Below, in pieces: positions 23,890 to 36,699 of a DNA stretch of 64,000 nt (its first letter is position 1; the number at the start of each line of letters is the position of its first letter). The position numbers and the translations under genes are program-made. Source of the DNA: Cavia porcellus (lineage: Eukaryota; Chordata; Mammalia; Rodentia; Caviidae). Location: NCBI RefSeq assembly GCF_034190915.1, contig NW_026947704.1:186001-250000 (forward strand). Reading direction: 5' to 3'. The notes below the pieces were generated by a model. The model made no database searches. It saw nothing but the letters and a program-made list of their open reading frames with translations, and was not told the origin of the DNA.

Positions 23890-26850
23890 TGCGCATTGTA
23901 TGGGTGTGTCTTACATTACATTCACTAGTGGGAGTGAGAAAAACATCACGGGGTGGTGCGCACTGTGTGGGTGTGCGTTACATTAGATTCACTAGTGGGA
24001 GTGAGAAAAACATCACGGGGTGGTGCGCACTGTGTGGGTGTGCGTTACATTAGATTCACTAGTGGGAGTGAGAAAAACATCATGGGGTGGTGCGCACTGT
24101 ATGGGTGTGTGTTACATTACATTCACTAGTGGGAGTGAGAAAAACATCACGGGGTGGTGCGCATTGTATGGGTGTGTGTTACATTACATTCACTAGTGGG
24201 AGTGAGAAAAACATCACGGGGTGGTGCGCATTGTATGGGTGTGTGTTACATTACATTCACTAGTGGGAGTGAGAAAAACATCACGGGGTGGTGCGCACTG
24301 TATGGGTGTGTGTTACATTAGATTCACTAGTTGGAGTGAGAAAAACATCACGGGGTGGTGCGCATTGTATGGGTGTGTGTTACACTAGATTCACTAGTGG
24401 GAGTGAGAAAAACATCACGGGGTGGTGCGCATTGTATGGGTGTGTGTACATTACATTCACTAGTGGGAGTGAGAAAAACATCACGGGGTGGTGCGCATTG
24501 TATGGGTGTGTGTTACATTACATTCACTAGTAGGAGTGAGAAAAACATCACGGGGTGGTGCGCATTGTATGGGTGTGTGTTACATTAGATTCACTAGTAG
24601 GAGTGAGAAAAACATCACGGGGTGGTGCGCATTGTATGGGTGTGTGTTACATTACATTCACTAGTAGGAGTGAGAAAAACATCACGGGGTGGTGCGCATT
24701 GTATGGGTGTGTGTTACATTACATTCAGTATTGGGAGTGAGAAAAACATCACGGGGTGGTGCGCATTGTATGGGTGTGTGTTACATTACATTCACTAGTG
24801 GGAGTGAGAAAAACATCACGGGGTGGTGCGCATTGTATGGGTGTGTCTTACATTACATTCACTAGTAGGAGTGAGAAAAACATCACGGGGTGGTGCGCAT
24901 TGTATGGGTGTGTCTTACATTACATTCACTAGTAGGAGTGAGAAAAACATCACGGGGTGGTGCGCATTGTATGGGTGTGTCTTACATTACATTCACTAGT
25001 GGGAGTGAGAAAAACATCACGGGGTGGTGCGCACTGTGTGGGTGTGCGTTACATTAGATTCACTAGTGGGAGTGAGAAAAACATCACGGGGTGGTGCGCA
25101 CTGTGTGGGTGTGCGTTACATTAGATTCACTAGTGGGAGTGAGAAAAACATCACGGGGTGGTGCGCACTGTATGGGTGTGTGTTACATTACATTCACTAG
25201 TGGGAGTGAGAAAAACATCACGGGGTGGTGCGCATTGTATGGGTGTGTGTTACATTACATTCACTAGTGGGAGTGAGAAAAACATCACGGGGTGGTGCGC
25301 ATTGTATGGGTGTGTGTTACATTACATTCACTAGTGGGAGTGAGAAAAACATCACGGGGTGGTGCGCACTGTATGGGTGTGTGTTACATTAGATTCACTA
25401 GTAGGAGTGAGAAAAACATCACGGGGTGGTGCGCATTGTATGGGTGTGTGTTACACTAGATTCACTAGTGGGAGTGAGAAAAACATCACGGGGTGGTGCG
25501 CATTGTATGGGTGTGTGTACATTACATTCACTAGTGGGAGTGAGAAAAACATCACGGGGTGGTGCGCATTGTATGGGTGTGTGTTACATTACATTCACTA
25601 GTAGGAGTGAGAAAAACATCACGGGGTGGTGCGCATTGTATGGGTGTGTGTTACATTAGATTCACTAGTAGGAGTGAGAAAAACATCACGGGGTGGTGCG
25701 CATTGTATGGGTGTGTGTTACATTACATTCAGTAGTAGGAGTGAGAAAAACATCACGGGGTGGTGCGCATTGTATGGGTGTGTGTTACATTACATTCACT
25801 AGTGGGAGTGAGAAAAACATCACGGGGTGGTGCGCATTGTATGGGTGTGTCTTACATTACATTCACTAGTAGGAGTGAGAAAAACATCACGGGGTGGTGC
25901 GCATTGTATGGGTGTGTCTTACATTACATTCACTAGTAGGAGTGAGAAAAACATCACGGGGTGGTGCGCATTGTATGGGTGTGTCTTACATTACATTCAC
26001 TAGTAGGAGTGAGAAAAACATCACGGGGTGGTGCGCATTGTATGGGAGTGTGTTACATTACATTGACTAGTAGGAGTGAGAAAAACATCACGGGGTGGTG
26101 CGCATTGTATGGGTGTGTTACATTACATTCACTAGTAGGAGTGAGAAAAACATCAAGGGGTGGTGCGCATTGTATGGGTGTGTGTTACATTACATTCACT
26201 AGTGGGAGTGAGAAAAACATCACGGGGTGGTGCGCATTGTATGGGTGTGTGTTACATTACATTCACTAGTGGGAGTGAGAAAAACATCACGGGGTGGTGC
26301 GCATTGTATGGGTGTGTGTTACACTAGATTCACTAGTGGGAGTGAGAAAAACATCACGGGGTGGTGCGCATTGTATGGGTGTGTGTTACATTACATTCAC
26401 TAGTAGGAGTGAGAAAAACATCACGGGGTGGTGCGCATTGTATGGGTGTGTGTTACATTAGATTCACTAGTAGGAGTGAGAAAAACATCACGGGGTGGTG
26501 CGCATTGTATGGGTGTGTGTTACATTAGATTCACTAGTAGGAGTGAGAAAAACATCACGGGGTGGTGCGCATTGTATGGGTGTGTGTTACATTAGATTCA
26601 CTAGTAGGAGTGAGAAAAACATCACGGGGTGGTGCGCATTGTATGGGTGTGTGTTACATTAGATTCACTAGTGGGAGTGAGAAAAACATCACGGGGTGGT
26701 GCGCATTGTATGGGTGTGTGTTACATTACATTCACTAGTGGGAGTGAGAAAAACATCACGGGGTGGTGCGCATTGTATGGGTGTCTGTTACACTAGATTC
26801 ACTAGTGGGAGTGAGAAAAACATCACGGGGTGGTGCGCATTGTATGGGTG
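23890..26850 (+). repeat. Satellite segmental duplication, copy 1 (about 2.96 kb)
   Basis: This segment matches 28046-31006 at an offset of 4156 bp. It contains a 16-unit sub-block of 1071 bp in tandem (about 23890-24960 and 24961-26031). The sub-block is marked by two units with CACTGTGTGGG and GTGCGTTAC and by a 66-bp unit reading GTGTGTACATT (24446/25517). The match ends near 26860, where copy 1 has ACTTGTAGG and copy 2 does not. Confidence 0.92.
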
Positions 26851-27169
26851 TGTGTTACATTACATTCACTTGTAGGAGTGAGAAAAACATCACGGGGTGT
26901 GCGCATTGTATGGGTGTGTGTTACATTACATTCACTAGTAGGAGTGAGAAAAACATCACGGGGTGGTGCGCATTGTATGGGTGTGTGTTACAATAGATTC
27001 ACTAGTAGGAGTGAGTAAAACATCACGGGGTGGTGCGCATTGTATGGGTGTGTGTTACATTACATTCACTAGTAGGAGTGAGAAATACATCACGGGGTGG
27101 TGCGCATTGTATGGGTGTGTGTTACATTACATTCAAGAGTAGGAGTGAGAAAAACATCACGGGGTGGTG

Positions 27170-27300
27170 TGAATCGGAGGTTCTGAATTAGGATAGGCAG
27201 TGAGTGGCAATGTAAGATGGAGAAAAGCACCGCGGGGTGGTCAGCATGGGGAATTCAGGGAACATGCAGTGGCAATGAAGGATAGGTTTCTAAAACATCG
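27170..27300 (+). repeat. Island of two highly diverged satellite-related units
   Basis: The only strong break in the array. After ATCACGGGGTGGTGTG the sequence becomes unrelated for most of two units, then returns at CATCGCGGGGTGGTGCGC. Landmarks equal to the unit end (CATCACGGGG 27155, CACCGCGGGG 27228, CATCGCGGGG 27296) are 73 and 68 bp apart, so the array phase is roughly kept. The two odd units resemble each other: GAATT at 27185 and 27251, AGTGGCAATG at 27203 and 27268. Their first parts show no clear match to normal units, while their ends are the same. They may be relics of an older unit or a sister satellite. Units on both sides (26.86-27.95 kb) also carry extra private changes. Confidence 0.9.
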
Positions 27301-28045
27301 CGGGGTGGTGCGCATTGTATGGGTGTGTGTTACATTAGATTCACTAGTAGGAATGAGAAAAACATCACGGGGTGGTGCGCATTGTATGGGTGTGTGTTAC
27401 ATTACATTCACTAGTAGGAGTGAGAAAAACATCACGGGGTGGTGCGCATTGTATGGGTGTGTGTTACATTACATTCACTAGTAGGAGTGAGATAAACATC
27501 ACGGGGTGGTGCGCATTGTATGGGTGTGTGTTACATTACATTCACTAGTAGGAGTGAGAAAAAGATCACGGGCTGGTGCGCATTGTATGGGTGTGTGTTA
27601 CATTACATTCACTAGTAGGAGTGAGAAAAACATCACGGGGTGGTGCGCATTGTATGGGTGTGTGTTACATTACATTCACTAGTAGGAGTGAGAAAATCAA
27701 CACGGGGTGGTGCGCATTGTATGGGTGTGTGTTACATTACATTCACTAGTAGCAGTGAGAAAAACATCACGGGGTGGTGCGCATTGTATGGGTGTGTGTT
27801 ACATTACATTCACTAGTAGGAGTGAGAAAAACATCACGAGGTGGTGCGCATTGTATGGGTGTGTGTTACATTATATTCACTAGTAGGAGTGAGAAAAACA
27901 TCACGAGGTGGTGCGCATTGTATGGGTGAGTGTTACATTACATTCACTAGTAGGAGTGAGAAAAACATCACGGGGTGGTGCGCATTGTATGGGTGTGTGT
28001 TACATTACATTCACTAGTGGGAGTGAGAAAAACATCACGGGGTGG

Positions 28046-31006
28046 TGCGCATTGTATGGGTGTGTCTTACATTACATTCACTAGTGGGAGTGAGAAAAAC
28101 ATCACGGGGTGGTGCGCACTGTGTGGGTGTGCGTTACATTAGATTCACTAGTGGGAGTGAGAAAAACATCACGGGGTGGTGCGCACTGTGTGGGTGTGCG
28201 TTACATTAGATTCACTAGTGGGAGTGAGAAAAACATCACGGGGTGGTGCGCACTGTATGGGTGTGTGTTACATTACATTCACTAGTGGGAGTGAGAAAAA
28301 CATCACGGGGTGGTGCGCATTGTATGGGTGTGTGTTACATTACATTCACTAGTGGGAGTGAGAAAAACATCACGGGGTGGTGCGCATTGTATGGGTGTGT
28401 GTTACATTACATTCACTAGTGGGAGTGAGAAAAACATCACGGGGTGGTGCGCACTGTATGGGTGTGTGTTACATTAGATTCACTAGTAGGAGTGAGAAAA
28501 ACATCACGGGGTGGTGCGCATTGTATGGGTGTGTGTTACACTAGATTCACTAGTGGGAGTGAGAAAAACATCACGGGGTGGTGCGCATTGTATGGGTGTG
28601 TGTACATTACATTCACTAGTGGGAGTGAGAAAAACATCACGGTGTGGTGCGCATTGTATGGGTGTGTGTTACATTACATTCACTAGTAGGAGTGAGAAAA
28701 ACATCACGGGGTGGTGCGCATTGTATGGGTGTGTGTTACATTAGATTCACTAGTAGGAGTGAGAAAAACATCACGGGGTGGTGCGCATTGTATGGGTGTG
28801 TGTTACATTACATTCACTAGTAGGAGTGAGAAAAACATCACGGGGTGGTGCGCATTGTATGGGTGTGTGTTACATTACATTCAGTAGTGGGAGTGAGAAA
28901 AACATCACGGGGTGGTGCGCATTGTATGGGTGTGTGTTACATTACATTCACTAGTGGGAGTGAGAAAAACATCACGGGGTGGTGCGCATTGTATGGGTGT
29001 GTCTTACATTACATTCACTAGTAGGAGTGAGAAAAACATCACGGGGTGGTGCGCATTGTATGGGTGTGTCTTACATTACATTCACTAGTAGGAGTGAGAA
29101 AAACATCACGGGGTGGTGCGCATTGTATGGGTGTGTCTTACATTACATTCACTAGTGGGAGTGAGAAAAACATCACGGGGTGGTGCGCACTGTGTGGGTG
29201 TGCGTTACATTAGATTCACTAGTGGGAGTGAGAAAAACATCACGGGGTGGTGCGCACTGTGTGGGTGTGCGTTACATTAGATTCACTAGTGGGAGTGAGA
29301 AAAACATCACGGGGTGGTGCGCACTGTATGGGTGTGTGTTACATTACATTCACTAGTGGGAGTGAGAAAAACATCACGGGGTGGTGCGCATTGTATGGGT
29401 GTGTGTTACATTACATTCACTAGTGGGAGTGAGAAAAACATCACGGGGTGGTGCGCATTGTATGGGTGTGTGTTACATTACATTCACTAGTGGGAGTGAG
29501 AAAAACATCACGGGGTGGTGCGCACTGTATGGGTGTGTGTTACATTAGATTCACTAGTAGGAGTGAGAAAAACATCACGGGGTGGTGCGCATTGTATGGG
29601 TGTGTGTTACACTAGATTCACTAGTGGGAGTGAGAAAAACATCACGGGGTGGTGCGCATTGTATGGGTGTGTGTACATTACATTCACTAGTGGGAGTGAG
29701 AAAAACATCACGGGGTGGTGCGCATTGTATGGGTGTGTGTTACATTACATTCACTAGTAGGAGTGAGAAAAACATCACGGGGTGGTGCGCATTGTATGGG
29801 TGTGTGTTACATTAGATTCACTAGTAGGAGTGAGAAAAACATCACGGGGTGGTGCGCATTGTATGGGTGTGTGTTACATTACATTCAGTAGTAGGAGTGA
29901 GAAAAACATCACGGGGTGGTGCGCATTGTATGGGTGTGTGTTACATTACATTCACTAGTGGGAGTGAGAAAAACATCACGGGGTGGTGCGCATTGTATGG
30001 GTGTGTCTTACATTACATTCACTAGTAGGAGTGAGAAAAACATCACGGGGTGGTGCGCATTGTATGTTTGTGTCTTACATTACATTCACTAGTAGGAGTG
30101 AGAAAAACATCACGGGGTGGTGCGCATTGTATGGGTGTGTCTTACATTACATTCACTAGTAGGAGTGAGAAAAACATCACGGGGTGGTGCGCATTGTATG
30201 GGAGTGTGTTACATTACATTGACTAGTAGGAGTGAGAAAAACATCACGGGGTGGTGCGCATTGTATGGGTGTGTTACATTACATTCACTAGTAGGAGTGA
30301 GAAAAACATCAAGGGGTGGTGCGCATTGTATGGGTGTGTGTTACATTACATTCACTAGTGGGAGTGAGAAAAACATCACGGGGTGGTGCGCATTGTATGG
30401 GTGTGTGTTACATTACATTCACTAGTGGGAGTGAGAAAAACATCACGGGGTGGTGCGCATTGTATGGGTGTGTGTTACACTAGATTCACTAGTGGGAGTG
30501 AGAAAAACATCACGGGGTGGTGCGCATTGTATGGGTGTGTGTTACATTACATTCACTAGTAGGAGTGAGAAAAACATCACGGGGTGGTGCGCATTGTATG
30601 GGTGTGTGTTACATTAGATTCACTAGTAGGAGTGAGAAAAACATCACGGGGTGGTGCGCATTGTATGGGTGTGTGTTACATTAGATTCACTAGTAGGAGT
30701 GAGAAAAACATCACGGGGTGGTGCGCATTGTATGGGTGTGTGTTACATTAGATTCACTAGTAGGAGTGAGAAAAACATCACGGGGTGGTGCGCATTGTGT
30801 GGGTGTGTGTTACATTAGATTCACTAGTGGGAGTGAGAAAAACATCACGGGGTGGTGCGCATTGTATGGGTGTGTGTTACATTACATTCACTAGTGGGAG
30901 TGAGAAAAACATCACGGGGTGGTGCGCATTGTATGGGTGTCTGTTACACTAGATTCACTAGTGGGAGTGAGAAAAACATCACGGGGTGGTGCGCATTGTA
31001 TGGGTG
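28046..31006 (+). repeat. Satellite segmental duplication, copy 2 (about 2.96 kb)
   Basis: Counterpart of 23890-26850, including the same tandem 1071-bp sub-block (66-bp GTGTGTACATT units at about 28601 and 29672) and the 65-bp unit near 30270. Differences are few: TATGTTTGTG near 30065 and GTGTGGG near 30800. The diverged island lies between the copies and is not duplicated in this window. Confidence 0.92.
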
Positions 31007-31859
31007 TGTGTTACATTACATTCACTAGTAGGAGTGAGAAAAACATCACGGGGTGGTGCGCATTGTATGGGTGTGTGTTACATTAGATTCACTAGTAGGA
31101 GTGAGAAAAACATCACGGGGTGGTGCGCATTGTATGGGTGTGTGTTACATTAGATTCACTAGTGGGAGTGAGAAAAATATCACGGGGTGGTGCGCATTGT
31201 ATGGGTGTGTGTTACATTACATTCACTAGTGGGAGTGAGAAAAACATCACGGGGTGGTGCGCATTGTATGGGTGTCTGTTACACTAGATTCACTAGTGGG
31301 AGTGAGAAAAACATCACGGGGTGGTGCGCATTGTATGGGTGTGTGTTACATTACATTCACTAGTAGGAGTGAGAAAAACATCACGGGGTGGTGCGCATTG
31401 TATGGGTGTGTGTTACATTACATTCACTAGTAGCAGTGAGAAAAACATCACGGGGTGGTGCGCATTGTATGGGTGTGACTTACATTACAATCACTAGTAG
31501 GAGTGAGAAAAACATCACGGGGTGGTGCGCATTGTATGGGTGTGTGTTACATTACATTCACTAGTAGGAGTGAGAAAAACATCACGGGGTGGTGCGCATT
31601 GTATGGGTGTGTGTTACATTACATTCACTAGTAGGAGTGAGAAAAACATCACGGGGTGGTGCGCATTGTATGGGTGTCTGTTACATTACATTCACTAGTA
31701 GGAGTGAGAAAAACATCACGGGGTGGTGCGCATTGTATGGGTGTGTGTTACATTACATTCACTAGTAGGAGTGAGAGAAACATCACGGGGTGGTGCGCAT
31801 TGTATGGGTGATTGTTACATTACATTCACTAGTAGGAGTGTGAAAAACATCACGGGGTG

Positions 31860-34800
31860 GTGCGCATTGTATGGGTGTGTGTTACATTACATTCACTAGT
31901 GGGAGTGAGAAAAACATCACGGGGTGGTGCCCATTGTATGGGTGTGTGTTACATTAGATTCACTAGTGGGAGTGAGAAAAACATCACGGGGTGGTGCGCA
32001 TTGTATTGATGTGTGTTACATTACATTCACTAGTGGGAGTGAGAAAAACATCACGGTGTTGTGCGCATTGTATGGGTGCGTGTTACATTACATTCACTAG
32101 TGGGAGTGAGAAAAACATCACGGGGTGGTGCGCACTGTATGGGTGCGTGTTACATTAGATTCACTAGTGGGAGTGAGAAAAACATCACGGGGTGGTGCGC
32201 ACTGTATGGGTGCGTGTTACATTAGATTCACTAGTGGGAGTGAGAAAAACATCACGGGGTGGTGCGCACTGTATGGGTGTGTGTTACATTACATTCACTA
32301 GTGGGAGTGAGAAAAACATCACGGGGTGGTGCGCACTGTATGGGTGTGTGTTACATTACATTCACTAGTGGGAGTGAGAAAAACATCACGGGGTGGTGCG
32401 CACTGTATGGGTGTGTGTTACATTACATTCACTAGTGGGAGTGAGAAAAACATCACGGGGTGGTGCGCACTGTATGGGTGTGTGTTACATTACATTCACT
32501 AGTGGGAGTGAGAAAAACATCACGGGGTGGTGCGCATTGTATGGGTGTGTGTTACATTACATTCACTAGTGGGAGTGAGAAAAACATCACGGGGTGGTGC
32601 GCATTGTATGGGTGTGTGTTACATTACATTCACTAGTAGGAGTGAGAAAAACATCACGGGGTGGTGCGCATTGTATGGGTGTGTGTTACATTACATTCAC
32701 TAGTAGGAGTGAGAAAAACATCACGGGGTGGTGCGCATTGTATGGGTGTGTGTTACATTACATTCACTAGTAGGAGTGAGAAAAACATCACGGGGTGGTG
32801 CGCATTGTATGGGTGTGTGTTACATTAGATTCACTAGTAGGAGTGAGAAAAACATCACGGGGTGGTGCGCATTGTATGGGTGTGTGTTACATTAGATTCA
32901 CTAGTAGGAGTGAGAAAAACATCACGGGGTGGTGCGCATGGTATGGGTGTGTCTTACATTACATTCACTAGTGGGAGTGAGAAAAACATCACGGGGTGGT
33001 GCGCATTGTATGGGTGTGTGTTACATTACATTCACTAGTGGGAGTGAGAAAAACATCACGGGTTGGTGCGCATTGTATGGGTGTGTGTTACACTAGATTC
33101 ACTAGTGGGAGTGAGAAAAACATCACGGGTTGGTGTGCATTGTATGGGTGTGTGTTACATTACATTCACTAGTAAGAGTGAGAAAAACATCACGGGGTGG
33201 TGCGCATTGTATGGGTGTGTGTTACATTACATTCACTAGTAGGAGTGAGAAAAACATCACGGGGTGGTGCGCATTGTATGGGTGTGTGTTACATTACATT
33301 CGCTAGTGGGAGTGAGAAAAACATCACGGGGTGGTGCCCATTGTATGGGTGTGTGTTACATTACATTCACTAGTGGGAGTGAGAAAAACATCACGGGGTG
33401 GTGCGCATTGTATGGGTGTGTGTTACATTACATTCACTAGTGGGAGTGAGAAAAACATCACGGGGTGGTGCGCATTGTATGGGTGTGTGTTACATTACAT
33501 TCACTAGTGGGAGTGAGAAAAACATCACGGGGTGGTGCGCACTGTATGGGTGTGTGTTACATTACATTCACTAGTGGGAGTGAGAAAAACATCACGGTGT
33601 TGTGCGCATTGTATGGGTGTGTGTTACATTACATTCACTAGTGGGAGTGAGAAAAAAATCACGGGGTGGTGCGCACTGTATGGGTGTGTGTTACATTAGA
33701 TTCACTAGTGGGAGTGAGAAAAACATCACGGGGTGGTGCGCACTGTATGGGTGTGTGTTACATTAGATTCACTAGTGGGAGTGAGAAAAACATCACGGGG
33801 TGGTGCGCACTGTATGGGTGTGTGTTACATTAGATTCACTAGTGGGAGTGAGAAAAACATCACGGGGTGGTGCGCATTGTATGGGTGTGTGTTACATTAG
33901 ATTCACTAGTGGGAGTGAGAAAAACATCACGGGGTGGTGCGCATTGTATGGGTGTGTGTTACATTACATTCACTAGTGGGAGTGAGAAAAACATCACGGG
34001 GTGGTGCGCATTGTATGGGTGTGTGTTACATTACATTCACTAGTGGGAGTGAGAAAAACATCACGGGGTGGTGCGCATTGTATGGGTGTGTGTTACATTA
34101 CATTCACTAGTAGGAGTGAGAAAAACATCACGGGGTGGTGCGCATTGTATGGGTGTCTGTTACATTACATTCACTAGTAGGAGTGAGAAAAACATCACGG
34201 GGTGGTGCGCATTGTATGGGTGTGTGTTACATTACATTCACTAGTAGGAGTGAGAAAAACATCACGGGGTGGTGCGCATTGTATGGGTGTGTGTTACATT
34301 ACATTCACTAGTAGGAGTGTGAAAAACATCACGGGGTGGTGCGCATTGTATGGGTGTGTGTTACATTACATTCACTAGTAGGAGTGAGAAAAACATCACG
34401 GGGTGGTGCCCATTGTATGGGTGTGTGTTACATTACATTCACTAGTGGGAGTGAGAAAAACATCACGGGGTGGTGCGCATTGTATGGATGTGTGTTACAT
34501 TACATTCACTAGTGGGAGTGAGAAAAACATCACGGTGTTGTGCGCATTGTATGGGTGCGTGTTACATTACATTCACTAGTGGGAGTGAGAAAAACATCAC
34601 GGGGTGGTGCGCACTGTATGGGTGCGTGTTACATTAGATTCACTAGTGGGAGTGAGAAAAACATCACGGTGTGGTGCGCACTGTATGGGTGCGTGTTACA
34701 TTAGATTCACTAGTGGGAGTGAGAAAAACATCACGGGGTGGTGCGCACTGTATGGGTGTGTGTTACATTAGATTCACTAGTGGGAGTGAGAAAAACATCA

Positions 34801-35400
34801 CGGGGTGGTGCGCACTGTATGGGTGTGTGTTACATTAGATTCACTAGTGGGAGTGAGAAAAACATCACGGGGTGGTGCGCACTGTATGGGTGTGTGTTAC
34901 ATTACATTCACTAGTGCGAGTGAGAAAAACATCACGGGGTGGTGCGCACTGTATGGGTGTGTGTTACATTACATTCACTAGTGGGAGTGAGAAAAACATC
35001 ACGGGGTGGTGCGCATTGTATGGGTGTGTGTTACATTACATTCACTAGTGGGAGTGAGAAAAACATCACGGGGTGGTGCGCATTGTATGGGTGTGTGTTA
35101 CATTACATTCACTAGTAGGAGTGAGAAAAACATCACGGGGTGGTGCGCATTGTATGGGTGTGTGTTACATTACATTCACTAGTAGGAGTGAGAAAAACAT
35201 CACGGGGTGGTGCGCATTGTATGGGTGTGTGTTACATTACATTCACTAGTAGGAGTGAGAAAAACATCACGGGGTGGTGCGCATTGTATGGGTGTGTGTT
35301 ACATTAGATTCACTAGTAGGAGTGAGAAAAACATCACGGGGTGGTGCGCATTGTATGGGTGTGTGTTACATTAGATTCACTAGTAGGAGTGAGAAAAACA
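31860..35400 (+). repeat. Satellite region of AGTGGG/GCACTG units in three related blocks
   Basis: The marker CACGGTGTTGTGC occurs at 32051, 33592 and 34530 (offsets 1541 and 938 bp, exactly 23 and 14 units). Each is followed by a run of GCACTGTATGGG units, with GGTGCGTG in the first and third blocks. It is a separate subfamily neighbourhood from those on either side. Confidence 0.8.
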
Positions 35401-35460
35401 TCACGGGGTGGTGCGCATTGTATGGGTGTGTGTTACATTACATTCACTAGTAGGAGTGAG

Positions 35461-36392
35461 AAAAACTTCACGGGGTGGTGCGCATTGTATGGGTGTGTCT
35501 TACATTACATTCACTAGTAGGAGTGAGAAAAACATCACGGGTGGTGCGCATTGCATGGGTGTGTCTTACATTACATTCACTAGTAGGAGTGAGAAAAACA
35601 TCACGGGGTGGTGCGCATTGCATGGGTGTGTGTTACATTACATTCACTAGTAGGAGTGAGAAAAACATCACGGGGTGGTGCGCATTGTATGGGTGTGTTA
35701 CATTACATTCACTAGTAGGAGTGAGAAAAACATCACGGGGTGGTGCGCATTGTATGGGTGTGTGTTACATTACATTCACTAGTAGGAGTGAGAAAAACAT
35801 CACGGGGTGGTGCGCATTGTATGGGTGTGTGTTACATTACATTCACTAGTAGGAGTGAGAAAAACATCACGGGGTGGTGCGCATTGTATGGGTGTGTGTT
35901 ACATTACATTCACTAGTAGGAGTGAGAAAAACTTCACGGGGTGGTGCGCATTGTATGGGTGTGTCTTACATTACATTCACTAGTAGGAGTGAGAAAAACA
36001 TCACGGGGTGGTGCGCATTGCATGGGTGTGTCTTACATTACATTCACTAGTAGGAGTGAGAAAAACATCACGGGGTGGTGCGCATTGCATGGGTGTGTGT
36101 TACATTACATTCACTAGTAGGAGTGAGAAAAACATCACGGGGTGGTGCGCATTGTATGGGTGTGTTACATTACATTCACTAGTAGGAGTGAGAAAAACAT
36201 CACGGGGTGGTGCGCATTGTATGGGTGTGTGTTACATTACATTCACTAGTAGGAGTGAGAAAAACATCACGGGGTGGTGCGCATTGTATGGGTGTGTGTT
36301 ACATTACATTCACTAGTAGGAGTGAGAAAAACATCACGGGGTGGTGCGCATTGTATGGGTGTGTGTTACATTACGTTCACTAGTGGGAGTGA
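35461..36392 (+). repeat. Tandem duplication of a 7-unit block
   Basis: Copies are 35461-35926 and 35927-36392, 466 bp apart. Both begin with AAAAACTTCACGG, continue with TGTCTTAC and CATGGGTG units, and contain a 65-bp unit (near 35695 and 36165). Copy 1 has lost one further G near 35540. The copies are almost identical, so this is one of the youngest events in the array. Confidence 0.88.
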
Positions 36393-36699
36393 GAAAAACA
36401 TCACGGGGTGGTGCGCATTGTATGGGTGTGTGTTACATTACATTCACTAGTGGGAGTGAGAAAAACATCACGGGTTGGTGCGCATTGTATGGGTGTGTGT
36501 TACACTAGATTCACTAGTGGGAGTGAGAAAAACATCACGGGTTGGTGTGCATTGTATGGGTGTGTGTTACATTACATTCACTAGTAGGAGTGAGAAAAAC
36601 ATCACGGGGTGGTGTGCATTGTATGGGTGTGTGTTACATTAGATTCACTAGTAGGAGTGAGAAAAACATCACGGGGTGGTGCGCATTGTATGGGTGTGT

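Noticed and set aside
27200..27481. A 93-residue frame beginning in the diverged island
   Set aside because: It runs from the island into ordinary satellite units and has the same artefactual translation there; no domain is recognisable.
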